From positions 53,749,655 through 53,813,654 of the forward strand of contig JAKGHH010000005.1 in the NCBI GenBank assembly GCA_022828595.1: DNA of 64,000 bases, given 5' to 3'. Positions 1 to 11,117 of this stretch are shown here, one piece after another. The stretch's first letter is position 1, and every line of letters begins with the position of its first letter. Both the position numbers and the translations under genes were made by a program. This stretch comes from Nelumbo lutea (taxonomy: Eukaryota; Streptophyta; Magnoliopsida; Proteales; Nelumbonaceae). A model generated the notes under the pieces. The model made no database searches. It saw only the letters and a program-made list of their open reading frames with translations, and had not been told where the DNA came from.

Positions 1-531
1 TCCAATGTCTTTATATGAAAACTATTCTGTTTGAGTAGATCATTTGAATAAATTTGCCCATAAACATGAGTGGATCTGGACAATGAAAAGGAACAATTCC
101 TCTTCCAATTGTGCGAGCTGCAAGAATAGAGGCAAAACAACTGTTATTGATGAAACCATAGAGCTGAGAAGCAGAACATAAATAGAACAAAGATTATAAT
201 GACAATTAAAATTTTATATCACACAAGTGAAGACTATCATTGTGATTGTAGCATTAGGTTCTTTTGGCATAAGCGCTTTTGATGAAGGGTCATTTTGGCA
301 CGACCTACTAAGAAGGGGTCATGTGGATGTGATCTGCTCGGGAGCTAACAACTCAGTCAAAGAAATCCAGTCCACAACAATTGGACTTCGGGCATTCAAT
401 TACTTCGGCCCAAAAACCACCTCGGCGTAGAAACATCTCGACACCCAATCTAATTCGGGTCTAAGGAGCCGAAGTACCAGTTCAAAGCTAAAGAGCCGAA
501 ACGCCATTGTCATTTTTTTTCATTTCCGTTC
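1..531. other. Intergenic, no gene recognised
   Basis: I see no supported gene here. Bases 240-510 are more GC-rich than their surroundings and carry several TTCGG/CCGAA words resembling the LTRs of the gypsy element further right. This could be a decayed LTR fragment, but I cannot align it convincingly. The short open frames have no recognisable motifs. Confidence 0.4.
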
Positions 532-539
532 TTTACCCC

Positions 540-1041
540 TAAAGGTATAAATCAGGTCATACCGCTCGTGGCCCAGCATGACCCAACACGAACTTGGACC
601 GGCCCGGCACAACGGTCCACGGGCCGTGTTGGGCCTAGGGTTTTAGGTCCACGGGATAGCAAGGCACGGCACAACCAAGCAGGCCATGCCGCCTATGGCC
701 CAACACGGCCCATATATATTATATATATTTATATGTATTATATATATTTATATAATATTATACAAATTATAATTATATAATAATATATAGTATATAATAT
801 ATTAATAAAATAGATATTTTTTTAAATTTTATTATACTAATTTATTTATTTATTGTATATATAAGTAATTTTATACACAAAATTCATATAAAATTAAAAT
901 TTTAAGTTTTTTGTCATTATTTTAAATAAATAGCTTTGATCCGATGCATGACCCGACCTGGTCCAAGGCTCAGCCCACGGACCAGCACGGCATAACCCGC
1001 ACTTTGCACGAACCACCCACAGGGCCCACTTTGCACCTCTG
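540..1041. mobile_element. Non-autonomous hAT-like element, 502 bp
   Basis: A perfect 8 bp direct repeat, TTTACCCC, flanks this block at 532-539 and 1042-1049. The ends are imperfect inverted repeats of about 12 bp: TAAAGGTATAAA on the left, and CAGAGGTGCAAA when the right end is read from the other strand. The differences are all transitions. Subterminal GC-rich words (GGCCCGGCAC, GGGCCGTG and their complements) cluster at both ends around an AT-rich core, as in many plant hAT elements. An 8 bp target duplication is the hAT hallmark. No transposase is present, so movement would need an enzyme supplied elsewhere. Confidence 0.8.
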
Positions 1042-1049
1042 TTTACCCC

Positions 1050-1387
1050 TATTAGTGGTATAATGATACTTGTTTCAATTAAGTCGGTTCTTAAATCCCA
1101 AAACGCACTTGAAAAGAAATGAGGCAACGTACGTTGAGCAATAGCTGCCGCATATCTATCTTAGTGATTCCATCTCCATTTATTTATTTTATCAATATAT
1201 TTGTGATTCAGATATCTATAGAGTGAAACCGAAAGAATTGTGGATTTTTATGTATGTGCCCAGCGACGTTTGATTTAAAAATTTTAAAATGATGCGTCAA
1301 AATCAATGGATACAACAACTCAATGTACAAGCATGACCAAAAGCGAGGAGCCAGCTCTCCTATAGAGAGATGTTTATTGATTTTCTA
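1050..1387. other. Intergenic, nothing recognised
   Basis: AT-rich sequence with no coding signal, terminal repeat or RNA gene that I can identify. Confidence 0.4.
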
Positions 1388-2322
1388 CAAGGTTTTTAAA
1401 AACGAACAGAAAATAGATTGGTTCCCGGTTAAGCGGTTCAACTGTCCGGATTGAACGGTTTGAACCATGATATTATAAATATATTAAAATAAAAATCATA
1501 TTCATAAATAATAAAAACTAACAGAAAATAAAACTAGATCATCCTCTATCCATAAATTGAGAATCTGAGACTGAATTCAATTAGCTTTACTCTAGAAATC
1601 CTCGTCATCATCTCTAACTCCAAAGACTGCATGAAAATGTACTAGAGGTAATCCGATGCCAAGTGACAAAAGAAAGTGAATCACAGCATGTGTGCGGATG
1701 AGCTCAACAATGGTCATGATCACCAACGGGGCAGTAACAGGAAGCAATAGAAAATCAGTCAAGCTTGTAATCATTCCAATGCCACTGCAAATGCTGCTGC
1801 AACTTGCAGAATCGCCAATGGTGGTGTTATTGCCACTGCAAATTCCTTACCCGTCGCTGCAAATTCTTCTGCCACAATCGTTATTGTCAGAGCTTGAAAG
1901 TGTTACAAAATATGCTGGCTGCCAATGCAAATTTATTGTCGCCAGTTGCTATTAATCACCATCGGACACCGGAGGTGCTGACAGCCGTAGGTGGTTGGTT
2001 GGGTGTGAGGGCTGAGAGGAGGGAAGGGTTAGAACGAAAATGGGGGTTCTAACCCTAAAGGGCCTAAACATTTGATTTGGGATGGGGATATTGAAGTCAT
2101 TTTATTTTTGTTTTTTATTTTATTTAAAATAGTGAAAATAAAAGGATAACCCGCAAACTGCTGCCTGAGTCGAATGGTTTAGTGGTCTGACCACCCGAGT
2201 CAATGGTTTTCTAACTTTTTCAACGTTTTTAAGGAATTTCCGGTTTATAGTATAACCGGACCCGGGGGCTGATCGGTTACCAGTTTTTCCGGTCTAACCG
2301 TCCAGTCCGGTTCGATAAATAT
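1388..2322. mobile_element. Degenerate hAT-like element with CCGGTT-rich ends
   Basis: Both ends are rich in GGTTC/CCGG/AACCGG words in inverted orientation. The left block is 1388-1470 and the right block 2190-2322. The interior is AT-rich with a more GC-balanced stretch at 1590-2050. This style matches the elements at 3769-4040 and 24231-24734. I could not find a clean target duplication, so the boundaries are approximate and the class is inferred from resemblance. Confidence 0.4.
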
Positions 2323-2650
2323 GAGACTTAATGAGAGAGATTTGAATGAGGAAAAAAGTGGTTGCTTAAATTAAGTTTTTTGTCCTTATAATTAAAGATG
2401 GACCAAATTAAAAAATTTGGGTATTTTAATCAAACAAAAGTTTCACACTTTTTATTTTGTAATAATATAAATATAGATGGGTCTTAAATTTTCTATTCAT
2501 AAATGTTATTCATTTGGTTTATTATCTTATTTAAATCTTTTCTATTAAAATGCAATTTGCCCCATGATAGCTCAAGATAAAGGGGTAAATTTTGCCAAAA
2601 GAAAATTCTAGAAAATAAGACTCATTCACACTTTTATAAGTAATATAGAT
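2323..2650 (-). repeat. Fragment of a dispersed Helitron-like family
   Basis: Phrases such as GAGACTTAATGAGAGAG, GACCAAATT and a terminal stretch near CACTTTTATAAGTAATATAG recur at 32690-33330, 37650-37890 and 47480-48370. Read on the minus strand, the terminus starts TCTATATTACTTATAAAAG, which resembles plant Helitron 5' ends (TC followed by an A/T run and AAAAG). The class is inferred. The repetition itself is seen directly. Confidence 0.35.
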
Positions 2651-3218
2651 TGTTTTACTTAAAATCTCGTAATGCAATCAGGGTACTTGTTTGATGAGAA
2701 CACCTGTTAACAGGTAGTTTATGGTTGAGAAGCACCATGATAGTACTAACTACCAGTTTTTTAGGATAATATTGCACGTCAGTAGATCTGTTAATGGGCT
2801 GGATAGTCTGATGGGTCGACCTGGCTCATTCTTTATCAGGTTTGGACATGATTTTAGGCTATAGGCTTGAATTGGGACCTAAAACACTAGGACAAGCGTT
2901 TTTTGGTTTAGGTCTGAGCTTTATGAAAAAAGCCCCACCCAAGCTAGTCCTAGTGTTTTAGGCCCCAATTCAAGCCTATATCCTAAAATCATGTCCAAGC
3001 CCAATAAAGAATGAGTCAGGTCGACCCATCAGGCTACTCAGCCAATGAACAGATCTACTGATGTGCAATATTGTCCTAAGAAGATGATAGTTAGTACTAT
3101 CATGGTGCTTCTCAACCATAAACTACCTGCTAACAAGTGTTCTCATCAAACAAGTATCCTGATTGCATAACGGGATTTTAAGGAAAATAATATATACTAC
3201 GTATAGAAGTGTGAATCT
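2627..3218. repeat. Long imperfect inverted repeat (foldback), about 590 bp
   Basis: The left arm (about 2627-2910) and right arm (about 2925-3218) are reverse complements over nearly their whole length, separated by a short loop around 2911-2924. Matching landmarks include TGATGAGAACACCTGTTAACA near 2693 against its complement near 3120-3150, and TGGGTCGACCTGG near 2810 against its complement near 3018. A transcript would fold into a long, nearly continuous hairpin. It may be a foldback transposon or two copies of one element inserted head to head. It abuts the LINE that starts near 3219. Confidence 0.75.
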
Positions 3219-3768
3219 TGAAGCTAGAAATTGGGCAAATGAGCAAGTGATCAAGTTGGAGGAGAATGCTATTGTTTTTGAAAATTATGAGGAAATCTTG
3301 AAGTTAAATCAGATGAGAGAGAAATTATTCTCTTAGCAGGAAATGTATTGGAAACAAAAAAAACTAGACAATTATGGCTGCAATAATGGGATCAAAATAC
3401 AAATTATTTTTTACAAGGTTGTAAATTTTATAAGTCAAAGAAATCAAATCTCTTGGTCTGACCATAAAGTTATTGCTGAGGTTTTTGTTAATTCCTTTGA
3501 AGCTTTGTTTAAACCACAAAGACCCGAAAATTTTGAGGGTATCCCAAATTTATATAGGGGGTGTTGTAATAAAAGTGATAATGAATGCCTTAAAGCTATG
3601 CCTATTGTAGAGGAGGTTAAGTCGTTAAGGAAGTGGTCATGTCGATGGGTGATCTCAAAGCTCTAGGACCAAGATGGTTTTTTGGTTATTGTTTACCAAT
3701 ATGATTAGGATATTATGCGAGAGGAAATTTACCAGTTTGTGGTTTTTCTAAAAATAAGAAGTTTGTTG

Positions 3769-4040
3769 CATGGTTTTCAAAACCAGACCGGATTAGACGG
3801 TAAGACCGGAAAAACCAGGAACCAGTCATTTGATTGGTTCTGTTTCCCTCAAAACCATTTTTTTCTCCAAAATCGTCGATTTTGGTCAGCAAACCGTTGA
3901 ACCGGTCGATTATCTGTTCGAACCGTTTGAATGGTTTTGACTGTTTTTCAATTTTTTATTTTTTATTTTCGTCAAAACGGGCTGACTGACCGTTCGAACT
4001 TGTGACCGGACCCCTGACCGGCTCAGTTTTAAAAGCCATG
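3769..4040. mobile_element. hAT-like MITE, 272 bp, inserted in the LINE
   Basis: Flanked by a perfect 8 bp duplication, GTTTGTTG (3761-3768 and 4041-4048). Terminal inverted repeats read CATGGTTTTCAAAAC at the left and CATGGCTTTTAAAAC on the opposite strand at the right. They are followed by CCGG/AACCGG-rich subterminal sequence. There is no coding capacity. LINE protein homology resumes after the right copy of the duplication. Confidence 0.85.
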
Positions 4041-4828
4041 GTTTGTTGGAAGAATTAATCATACTTTTTTAACCTTGGTTCCAAAAGTTAAGTATCTATT
4101 TCAAGTGAAGCATTTTCGGCCAATCAGTCTTTGCAATGTTTTGTATAAAATAATAATAACAAAACCATAACCTATCTTGCACAAATATGTTTCTTCATAT
4201 CAATAAGCTTTCACTGAAAGGTGGATTAATTCAGAATAATATAGTGTTGGCCTAAGAGGTATTTCATTACCTCAAAACTAAGAAAACCAAGGGAGATTTT
4301 ATGGCGGTTAAACTTGACATATCGAATGGTTATGATTCATTAGAATGGGATTACTTGTTTTAGGTTCTGGGTTTTTTTTTTTTTTTTTCTCTAGAATGGT
4401 GTGATTTAATAAGGGCTTTATTGCTATTCAAAAATTTTCAGTTATGATCAATGGTGTTCCTGAAGGTCATTTTTTATGGAAAACGACTAGGCTAACTTTG
4501 AAGGAAATCGAGGAAAATAAACTGATGGGGATTAAAATGAGTAGAGAAGCTCTTACATTTTGCACTTGCTATTTGCCGATGATGTTCTTCTATTTCGAAA
4601 GGCTGCAAGGGAGGAAGTTGCAGATATTATGGATTTACTTAAACAATTCCAAGAGCTTTTGGGTTTGTCTATACATTTTCAAAAATCTGGTGCTTATTTA
4701 GTAAAAATACCAAAAATGCTTAGGAGACAAATGAAGATGTCTCAGTTAAACAAAGATAGCAAGTATTTGAGGGTCCCATCAATATGGAAGAAACAAAAAC
4801 ACCATTTTTTGAACACATTTTAGAAAAA

Positions 4829-5590
4829 GGGGAATTGTTTAAAACTCACCATGAGTTTCACATTTTTCTTAAACTCATCACAACTTTTCAAAATGTCTAA
4901 AACTCACCATGTCAGTACGTTTTTATTTTCCAAAACTCACCTTCCATTAGTGCACCGTTAGTGCTTCTTAACAGAGGTGTCCACATCAGCATAAATAACA
5001 AGTTTCATGACCAAATTACCCTTGAATGGTGCGTTAGTGGAAAAATGGTCTTTTTCAGTTTTCAATTTTCTTGTTTTTTTTTTTTTGCATTTTTAGTGTT
5101 TTGTTATAATTTCCAATGTTTTTTATAATTTTTTTTACATTTTTCTATTTTCTACAATCTATAAATTTTCCTATATTTTTTGTTATTTATTTGCAATTTC
5201 TGTGTTTTTCTATAATTTTTATTTTCTGAATTTGTTTTTCAATTTCTATAGTTTCTATAATTTTGAAAATAATTTTTTATTTTGTTTGCAATTTTTATAA
5301 TATTTCATATTTTTTGTAATTTCTTTGTTTTAATGTATTTTATATTTGAAAATATTTTTTGAACTTTTATCATTTTTTCATGTCTAAATATTAAAATGGT
5401 AATATATTAACACCTGTTAATTTATTTTGTATATATTTTATATTTTTCTTTGAAGGTTAAAATGGTAATATATTAACACCATTAGTCTTTTTAATGCCAA
5501 GTTAGTGACATGGTGAGTTTTAGACATTTTGAAAAGTTGTGAGTTTTAGAGAAATGCTGAAAACTCATGGTGAGTTTTAGACAATTTACC
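4829..5590. mobile_element. Mutator-like MITE, 762 bp, inserted in the LINE
   Basis: A 9 bp duplication, TTAGAAAAA, flanks it at 4820-4828 and 5591-5599. Terminal inverted repeats of roughly 90 bp start GGGGAATTGTTTAAAACTC (left) and GGTAAATTGTCTAAAACTC (right, other strand). Each repeats an AAACTCACCATG motif. The 9 bp duplication and long inverted repeats fit the Mutator superfamily. The AT-rich interior codes for nothing. Confidence 0.85.
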
Positions 5591-5965
5591 TTAGAAAAAA
5601 TGATAGAAAAACTTAGTAATTGGAAAGCTTCATTTCTATCTTTTGCTGGAAAACATGTCCTAATTAAATCTGTACTCCAAATAGTCCCCTTATATTGGAA
5701 GCATTTCCACATGAATAAAAAAAATACATTATGGAGATGTTCTAAATGCACAACTGTAAATATTGTGAGGATGGTGTGAGGATAAATTTTGGGAGGATTG
5801 AATCCGGTCTCGCATGCAGGAAGAAAAGGTCTGGTCTCTTCTTTCTTGGTGACAAGATACCTCAAGGATTTAATGCAATGGAAATTAAATAAGTAATTAA
5901 TATGATGAAATTGATCATTTTAATCTGTAAATCTCTGAAAACAAACTCAATTCCTATTTCCTACT

Positions 5966-6740
5966 TGATGATGCGCGATCCGGCCGGTCTTAGCTGTCAA
6001 CGACCTTGCTTCTGAACTGAGTAGTAGGGAACCTGAAACGGAGGGGATGAGTAAGCTCCGGGGGGAACCCAGTGTAACGGCTCCGAAGCTTAAGTTAGAA
6101 TCCTTCAAAAGCAAGATAAAACCAGATAGCGCAAAGTTTGCATACCTTGTTTGTTGGGGGGCAGGGGGCTCTTATAATCACTTCGCACACTTGCTCCGAG
6201 GCCCTTGTCAGGTCGGGTATGATTACCCTTGCGCTTGTCAATTCGGCCGTCGTCCTTTCTGTTGGGATAGAACCGTCATTGCCTAACCGTCTCTCTAACT
6301 GGAGATGGCGGTGTCAGTGGCGGTGGCAGGTGGCCGTTTAGAGTGCGGCCACCAAGCATCAGACCCCAAGCCAGTCAGGGACGGCGACCTCGGGCACGGA
6401 CTTCCTCAGTGTCAGGCACGGTACGACTTTTGGTTTTGGTGCCCAGAAGGTGATGCGGAGTGGTGAGCGAGGTGAAGTTTTGAGTTCGGAGGTATCTATA
6501 GGGAAGGTCAATTCGGCGAGGCATATCCCGAACTGTTACAAGGTTGGCCAGTTCGGTGAGGTATACCCCGAGCTGTTACAAGGTTGGCCAGTTCGGATTA
6601 CTTTCCGGTTTTGGGCCAAGGGTGAGTTCGGTCCGCTGGTGTCCCCTTGGTGTTCACGCCTTAGGCTTGCTTTTTTGTCGAACTGTTATTTTTGCCACGT
6701 GTCGCATAACTGTGAGGTCGGGCCAAATCTTCCTTCATCA
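5966..6740 (-). repeat. 3' LTR of the gypsy element (775 bp)
   Basis: It starts TGATGATGCGCG and ends TCCTTCATCA, giving TGATGA/TCATCA terminal inverted repeats. It aligns with 15615-16394 up to the point where that copy is cut. It carries two copies of a 40 bp tandem unit (6509-6548 and 6549-6588), against four in the other LTR. Differences between the LTRs are mostly transitions. Confidence 0.88.
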
Positions 6741-6757
6741 ATTGCCCCCCACTCCTC
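6741..6757 (-). other. Polypurine tract of the gypsy element
   Basis: Immediately inside the 3' LTR, the minus strand reads GAGGAGTGGGGGGCAAT, a purine-rich tract next to the LTR boundary. This is where second-strand priming would occur. It supports placing the LTR end at 6740. Confidence 0.75.
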
Positions 6758-7198
6758 GCACCAAGGGTCTTGCCCTGTGCGGGGAGTTTTGCAAGGTGGT
6801 AGGTGGATTTGTCCCGTCCTTCGAATCCTGACTGTGCGAGTTGCTTTTTCTAGGGTTCTTCGGTTTTCGAGAAGGCGGGAAACGTGCGTACTACTCATAA
6901 ATGTTGATAGTTGTGACCGCGCGTTTTGAATTTCAAAAATTCACGCCGCTGGGACGTGACAGCAGGTCAATCAAACTTGAAAAAAACTTGCCACTGTTGT
7001 ACGTGCGCGGGCGGCTGTCAGGGAGACGTGTGGCGCAGTCAGCGGGACGTCGGTTTCAAGAAGACGTGCGCTGACGTTTCGCTCTTTTCAGAAAGACGTG
7101 CGCCAATCACGTCTCAACCTCATGGGACGTGCGATCAGCGCAAATGTGGGCCGTCGGATCATCTTTGATCTGCACGGTCAGTTCTTGGTTACTGTAGC

Positions 7199-7207
7199 TA
7201 TAAATAG
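7199..7207 (+). promoter_or_regulatory. Candidate TATA box of the antisense gene
   Basis: TATAAATAG lies on the plus strand, about 320 bp upstream of the first codon of the antisense ORF and outside the LTR. It is the only strong plus-strand TATA motif I see in the 6741-7520 leader. Transcription from here would run opposite to the retroelement genome. Confidence 0.5.
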
Positions 7208-7520
7208 TGGGGGACCCCAGTCGATTTGTCACTTCTGCAGTTTGCCTACTGAGTTCGCGTCCAACTTTTCAGCTCGCGTCCAAGTTTTTTCAACCCGCGT
7301 CTAGGCTGGTTACATAGCCTCCAAGGTTTTTTTTTGGCTTGTTCCCGTCTCCGGAGCCTTCAAAACTTTCTTCCGGTGAGTACCTTTCTGAATCCGCCTC
7401 TTTTCCTCAATGTCTATTTCCTCAATGTCTAGCTTTGATAGCTCAGACGACTCTTCAAGTAGGGCTGACGTAGGTTCTATAAACTGAGTCATATCCCTCG
7501 ACTGCCTCAGTGATCCTGAG

Positions 7521-9401
7521 GTGGAACCCGAGGACTATGAACCAGTAGGCCGAGCCGCTTCGGGCAGTTTGGCGCCTACCTCTCGCCGAGGTCGGATGCT
7601 AGACAAGTTTGGTCCCTCAACCATGACGCCTGAGGGGCTTCAATCTATACTTATGTCTTACAACCTTCCTGGGGGGTATACATATTTTATTCCTTCGGGT
7701 AGCTTTCCTTGGGAAAACGGTCCTGATGAGATCGTGATTTTTCGGGAGCAGCTCGCTGCGGGGTTGCGACTTCCTTTCCACCTCCTTCTCATCGAAGTCA
7801 TAAACCACTTTGGTGTCACCATTGACCAACTTCATCCGAACTCTATTCGGAACCTGGTGGGGATAGTTTCCCTTTTTTGTGAGCAGAATTTCCCCTTAGA
7901 CTTAGAGATATTCTCCTCCATCTTGATGCTCAAGAGACAAGCGGGTTCTCTTCCTGGGGGAAAACGGGCGTATTACCTTTTTCCTCGCCAAGGCTTTAAG
8001 CTTCTGCACGATCTTCCTAATAAGGTCCCAGCGTGGAAGCATGACTACTTCAGTGTGCAAAGTGCACAATGATGGCCCTTTCAGACCGGGTGGGGTGAGG
8101 CCGCTCCTGATTCAGGTGTTACTCTCGATAAAGAGATGGTGAAGGGCCTCCGGCAATGGGCACGACAAGGTTTAAAGTGCCATCACTACTTAACGGAGGC
8201 CAAGCTTATTGCGGCCGGCCTGAGTTCGGGTAGGTTTCTAGCTATGCGGTTTCTTGCTTGCTTTGTTCCTTCATTTTTTATGATGTCGAACTCATTTCTG
8301 CAGGTGTGATGGACGCGGAGAGAACTCGTGGGGGGCGTCTATTCCAAGGTATGAAGAGGAGGAAGCGGGTCGCCAAGCGAACTCGTACCGAGCTGCCCCT
8401 GGATGAGGAGCCCCAAGTTCCAGACCACACGCTGGAGGATCTGCCCAGGGAGCCCGAGGTGACTCCACCGATGCATGAAACTGTCGGGGCGCCTTACGCT
8501 GAGACCACTCATATGGGCGCTCCTGCATACTCAAGTACTCCTGCTCACTCTGGGTCCGCTCATACGTGGGCTGGGCCCTTGGGTTCGGGAGCTCAAGGGG
8601 AGTTTAGGAGCGTATTGCGCCGAACTACGCTCTTCAGAAGAGTAGAGAGGCTACTTTCCCTGAGGAGATCGCGGCGTGGACCGATCTTCCTTTGAATCAG
8701 GTCGCCTGCCGTGCCGTAACACATGTTATGGTGGTAAGTCAGATTCCGCCTGCCTTTTTCATTTTCTGTCGCTTTTGCTGTTATTGCTCACTTGCTTCTT
8801 TTGGTGGGTGAATTCTTCAATTCATGCCTTAGCAGCCCAAGTGGAGAGGAGCTCGCGACAGGCGCGAGCTGCTGAGGCTGCTGCTCATGCTACTGAAGAA
8901 GCTTTCCGTGCTGCAGAGGCAAGTACCCGAGCTGCTGAGGCAGCCACTTATGCTGCCGAAGAGGCTACTCGCGTCGCAATGGCGAGGCAGGCAAGGTCTC
9001 AGCGTGACGTCGAGGCCATGGGGGTAGTTGTCAAGTACATGGCGGACTTGAAGTTGGATTTGCAGCATCAAGTCGAATATCTTCAGGAGGACATCAGGGA
9101 GAGAACACAGATTTTTTCCCAAGGCATTGAAGACACCAAGAAGAAGGCCGTTGAAGACTACATTGCCTCTCCGCGTTTTGATGATCTGATGGTGGATTCT
9201 GACAGAAGGGGGTTTAAACTGAGCAGGTGGATGATCTGGAACACATACCCCGACCTCGATGTTAGTGCCATATCCACTTCGTGTATAACTCAGGAGATGG
9301 CCAATGCTGCCGATGGCGAGCCGGACTCTGAAGGAGAGGCAGGGCCTTCGGGTGTTGTTGAAGTGCCTTCTGATGGGGAAGAAGTAGCTCCGGGCATGTA
9401 A
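7521..9401 (+). pseudogene. Antisense gene of the Tat element: PF04195-type protein with coiled-coil tail
   Basis: The first exon (7521-8229) encodes a protein resembling the plant domain annotated as putative gypsy-type transposon (PF04195, Transposase_28). Landmarks are MSYNLPGGYTYFIPSGSF, LPFHLLLIEVINHFGV and IDQLHPNSIRNLVGIVSLF. One in-frame TGA at 8070-8072 interrupts it, and similarity continues in the same frame to a donor, CGG|GTAGGT. An intron at 8230-8303 ends TTTCTGCAG, and exon 2 (8304-8733) continues in frame. A frameshift lies near 8600-8640, and a second donor, GTG|GTAAGT, follows at 8734. The last exon (about 8833-9401) encodes an alanine/glutamate-rich coiled coil and an acidic tail ending at TAA. 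The protein function is unknown. This copy looks disabled by one stop and one or two indels. Confidence 0.75.
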
Positions 9402-9716
9402 AGATAATCTTTTCTTTTTTTTTTTTTAAGTGCCTTCTGATGGCCAATGTACTCCTGTTTCTTACAATGGAATAGATAATCTTTTTGCCCATGTTCCTTT
9501 TCCAAGAACTGATTCTTTGTCGAACTGAATACGCCACTTTCTTGTCCGGGTTATTATACTTTCGTGACCTGTTTTGCCACGAAGGCTTTTGCAACGAATT
9601 GATTTTTTGCCGAGCTGATAATATGCCCGACTTTTCTTTGCTTGTTTACGCCGAGGTTCCTCTTGGCTCTGCATCATGGCCCATAGGACTTGATTTCGTC
9701 CACTTCGCTTGGCGGT
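9402..9716. other. Spacer between antisense gene and integrase
   Basis: A poly-T run at 9410-9428 lies just after the antisense stop codon. The remaining 290 bp show no domain on either strand. The two convergent genes (antisense plus strand, pol minus strand) meet here, so transcripts could overlap. Confidence 0.45.
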
Positions 9717-10919
9717 TTATAGGTAGTATCGCCTTAAGTTCACGATGTTCCATGCTCGAGGTACTTGTTTGCCTTCCAAGGTTTCGAGTTCGTATGCCCC
9801 CCTGAGGGCTCTCTTTACTTTGTAGGGCCCTTCCCAGTTTGGTCCAAGTTTGCCCACGCCGAGTTCGGGCACCATAATCTTACGAAGGACCAGGTCGCCG
9901 ACTCGGAAGCTTCGTTGCTTTACTCTGGAATTGTAGTAGCAAGCTACCTGCTGCTGGTATGCCGCTGTCCGGATGTGCGCGAGGTCCCTTACCTCGTCCA
10001 ATAGGTCAAGGTTGGTACGTAACTCATCTCCGTTTGTCCGATCGTCGTATGTTTCTAGTCACAACGTTGGTACTTCGATTTCCGTCGGGATCACTGCTTC
10101 AGTGTTGTAGGCGAGGTTGAAGGGGGTTTCTCCCGTGGCAGTTTTTTCTGTAGTTCGGTGAGCCCACAAGAAACTTGGTAGCTCTTTGGCCCACAATCCC
10201 TTAGCTTGATCTAGACGTGCTTTCAGTCCGCGCAGGATGGCTCTGTTCATTACTTCTGTTTGACCATTTGCCTGCGGGTGCGCGACTGATGTGATGTTTT
10301 GCCGAATCCCCATGTTCTGGCACCACTCTTGGAACTTGATATCCTCGAACTGGTTGCCGTTGTCAGAGATTAGTACCCGAGGTAACCCAAAGCGACATAC
10401 TATGTTCTTCCAAAAGAAGTTTTGTATGTTTCGGGCCGTAACAGTTGCTAGAGGTTCGGCTTCTATCCACTTCGTAAAGTAATCTACTGCAACGACTAGG
10501 AATTTTCTTCCACCAGTTGCTGGTGAGAATGGCCCCAGGAGGTCGATGCCCCATTGTGCAAAGGGCCACAGGCTGGCGAGGTATTTGAGGTTGGAGGCAG
10601 GTTGATGGTAGATATTGGCGTGCTTCTGACACTTGTCGCATTTTCTGACGAGCTCGACAGCTTCTGCCATCATCGTTGGCTAGTAGTATCCTTGTCGAAG
10701 TGCTTTTTGGGCGAGTGCTCTGCCCCCCAAGTGTCCGCCGCATAGGCCTTCATGATTGTCGCGGAGTACGAACTCGGCTTCGGCAGGTCGCAGGCAACGC
10801 AAGTAGAGGAGCGTGTAGGACCGTCGGTATAACCGTTCGTCTATTATGACGTATTTGGCTGCCTGGCGCTGCACCCTCTTGGCCGCATTGCGTTCTGCAG
10901 GGAGGGTTACGTCTATCAA
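9717..10919 (-). pseudogene. Gypsy integrase (zinc finger, DDE core, GPY/F C-terminus)
   Basis: The N-terminal zinc-binding region is at 10680-10919, with HEGLCGGHLGG and, after a stop, CDKCQKHAN. The catalytic core lies at 10059-10673. Its first Asp is in WGIDLLGPFS, the second in LISDNGNQFED, and the Glu is in HPQANGQTEVMNR. All three acidic residues are present. A C-terminal segment (9717-10001) contains LGPNWEGPYKV, the GPY/F module of chromovirus- and Tat-type integrases. The pieces lie in different frames separated by stops, so no full-length protein would be made. Integrase would insert the cDNA copy into chromosomal DNA. Confidence 0.9.
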
Positions 10920-11117
10920 GAAGCTCGCGAGTGGGTCGATCCAGCTCGGCTCTGCTTACAGGATGGGAGCGACCTCCTCTGTCTTCCTGAGAATACTAGG
11001 CCGAGGTAAGTCCTCTATGTACACAGTTCTCATGTTGTTGTGACTTGTGCTGGCTAACCGGGACAGAGCGTCAGCCTCAGTGTTCTCTGACCTCGGGATT
11101 TGCCTGATGAAGTGTGA

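Larger units (their letters stand above)
3219..5790 (+). pseudogene. Decayed LINE (L1-type) reverse transcriptase, interrupted twice
   Basis: Plus-strand fragments follow plant LINE ORF2 order. At 3219-3660 is the linker before the reverse transcriptase (MYWKQK, then EVFVNSFEALF and EEVKSLRKW). A GPDGF-like motif lies near 3663 across a frameshift. FRPISLCNV is at 4114-4140, VKLDISNGYDSLEW near 4308, the catalytic FADDVLLF at 4572-4595, a YLRVPSIWKK block near 4760, and WKASFLSFAGKHVLIKSV near 5620-5670. Stops and frameshifts break the frame throughout. Two DNA elements, at 3769-4040 and 4829-5590, sit inside it with intact target duplications, so the LINE predates both. The endonuclease domain, RNase H domain and poly-A tail were not seen. 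Confidence 0.85.

Noticed and set aside
227..430. Short plus-strand open frame near the left edge
   Set aside because: 67 codons without motifs. It overlaps GC-rich LTR-like sequence and is probably chance.
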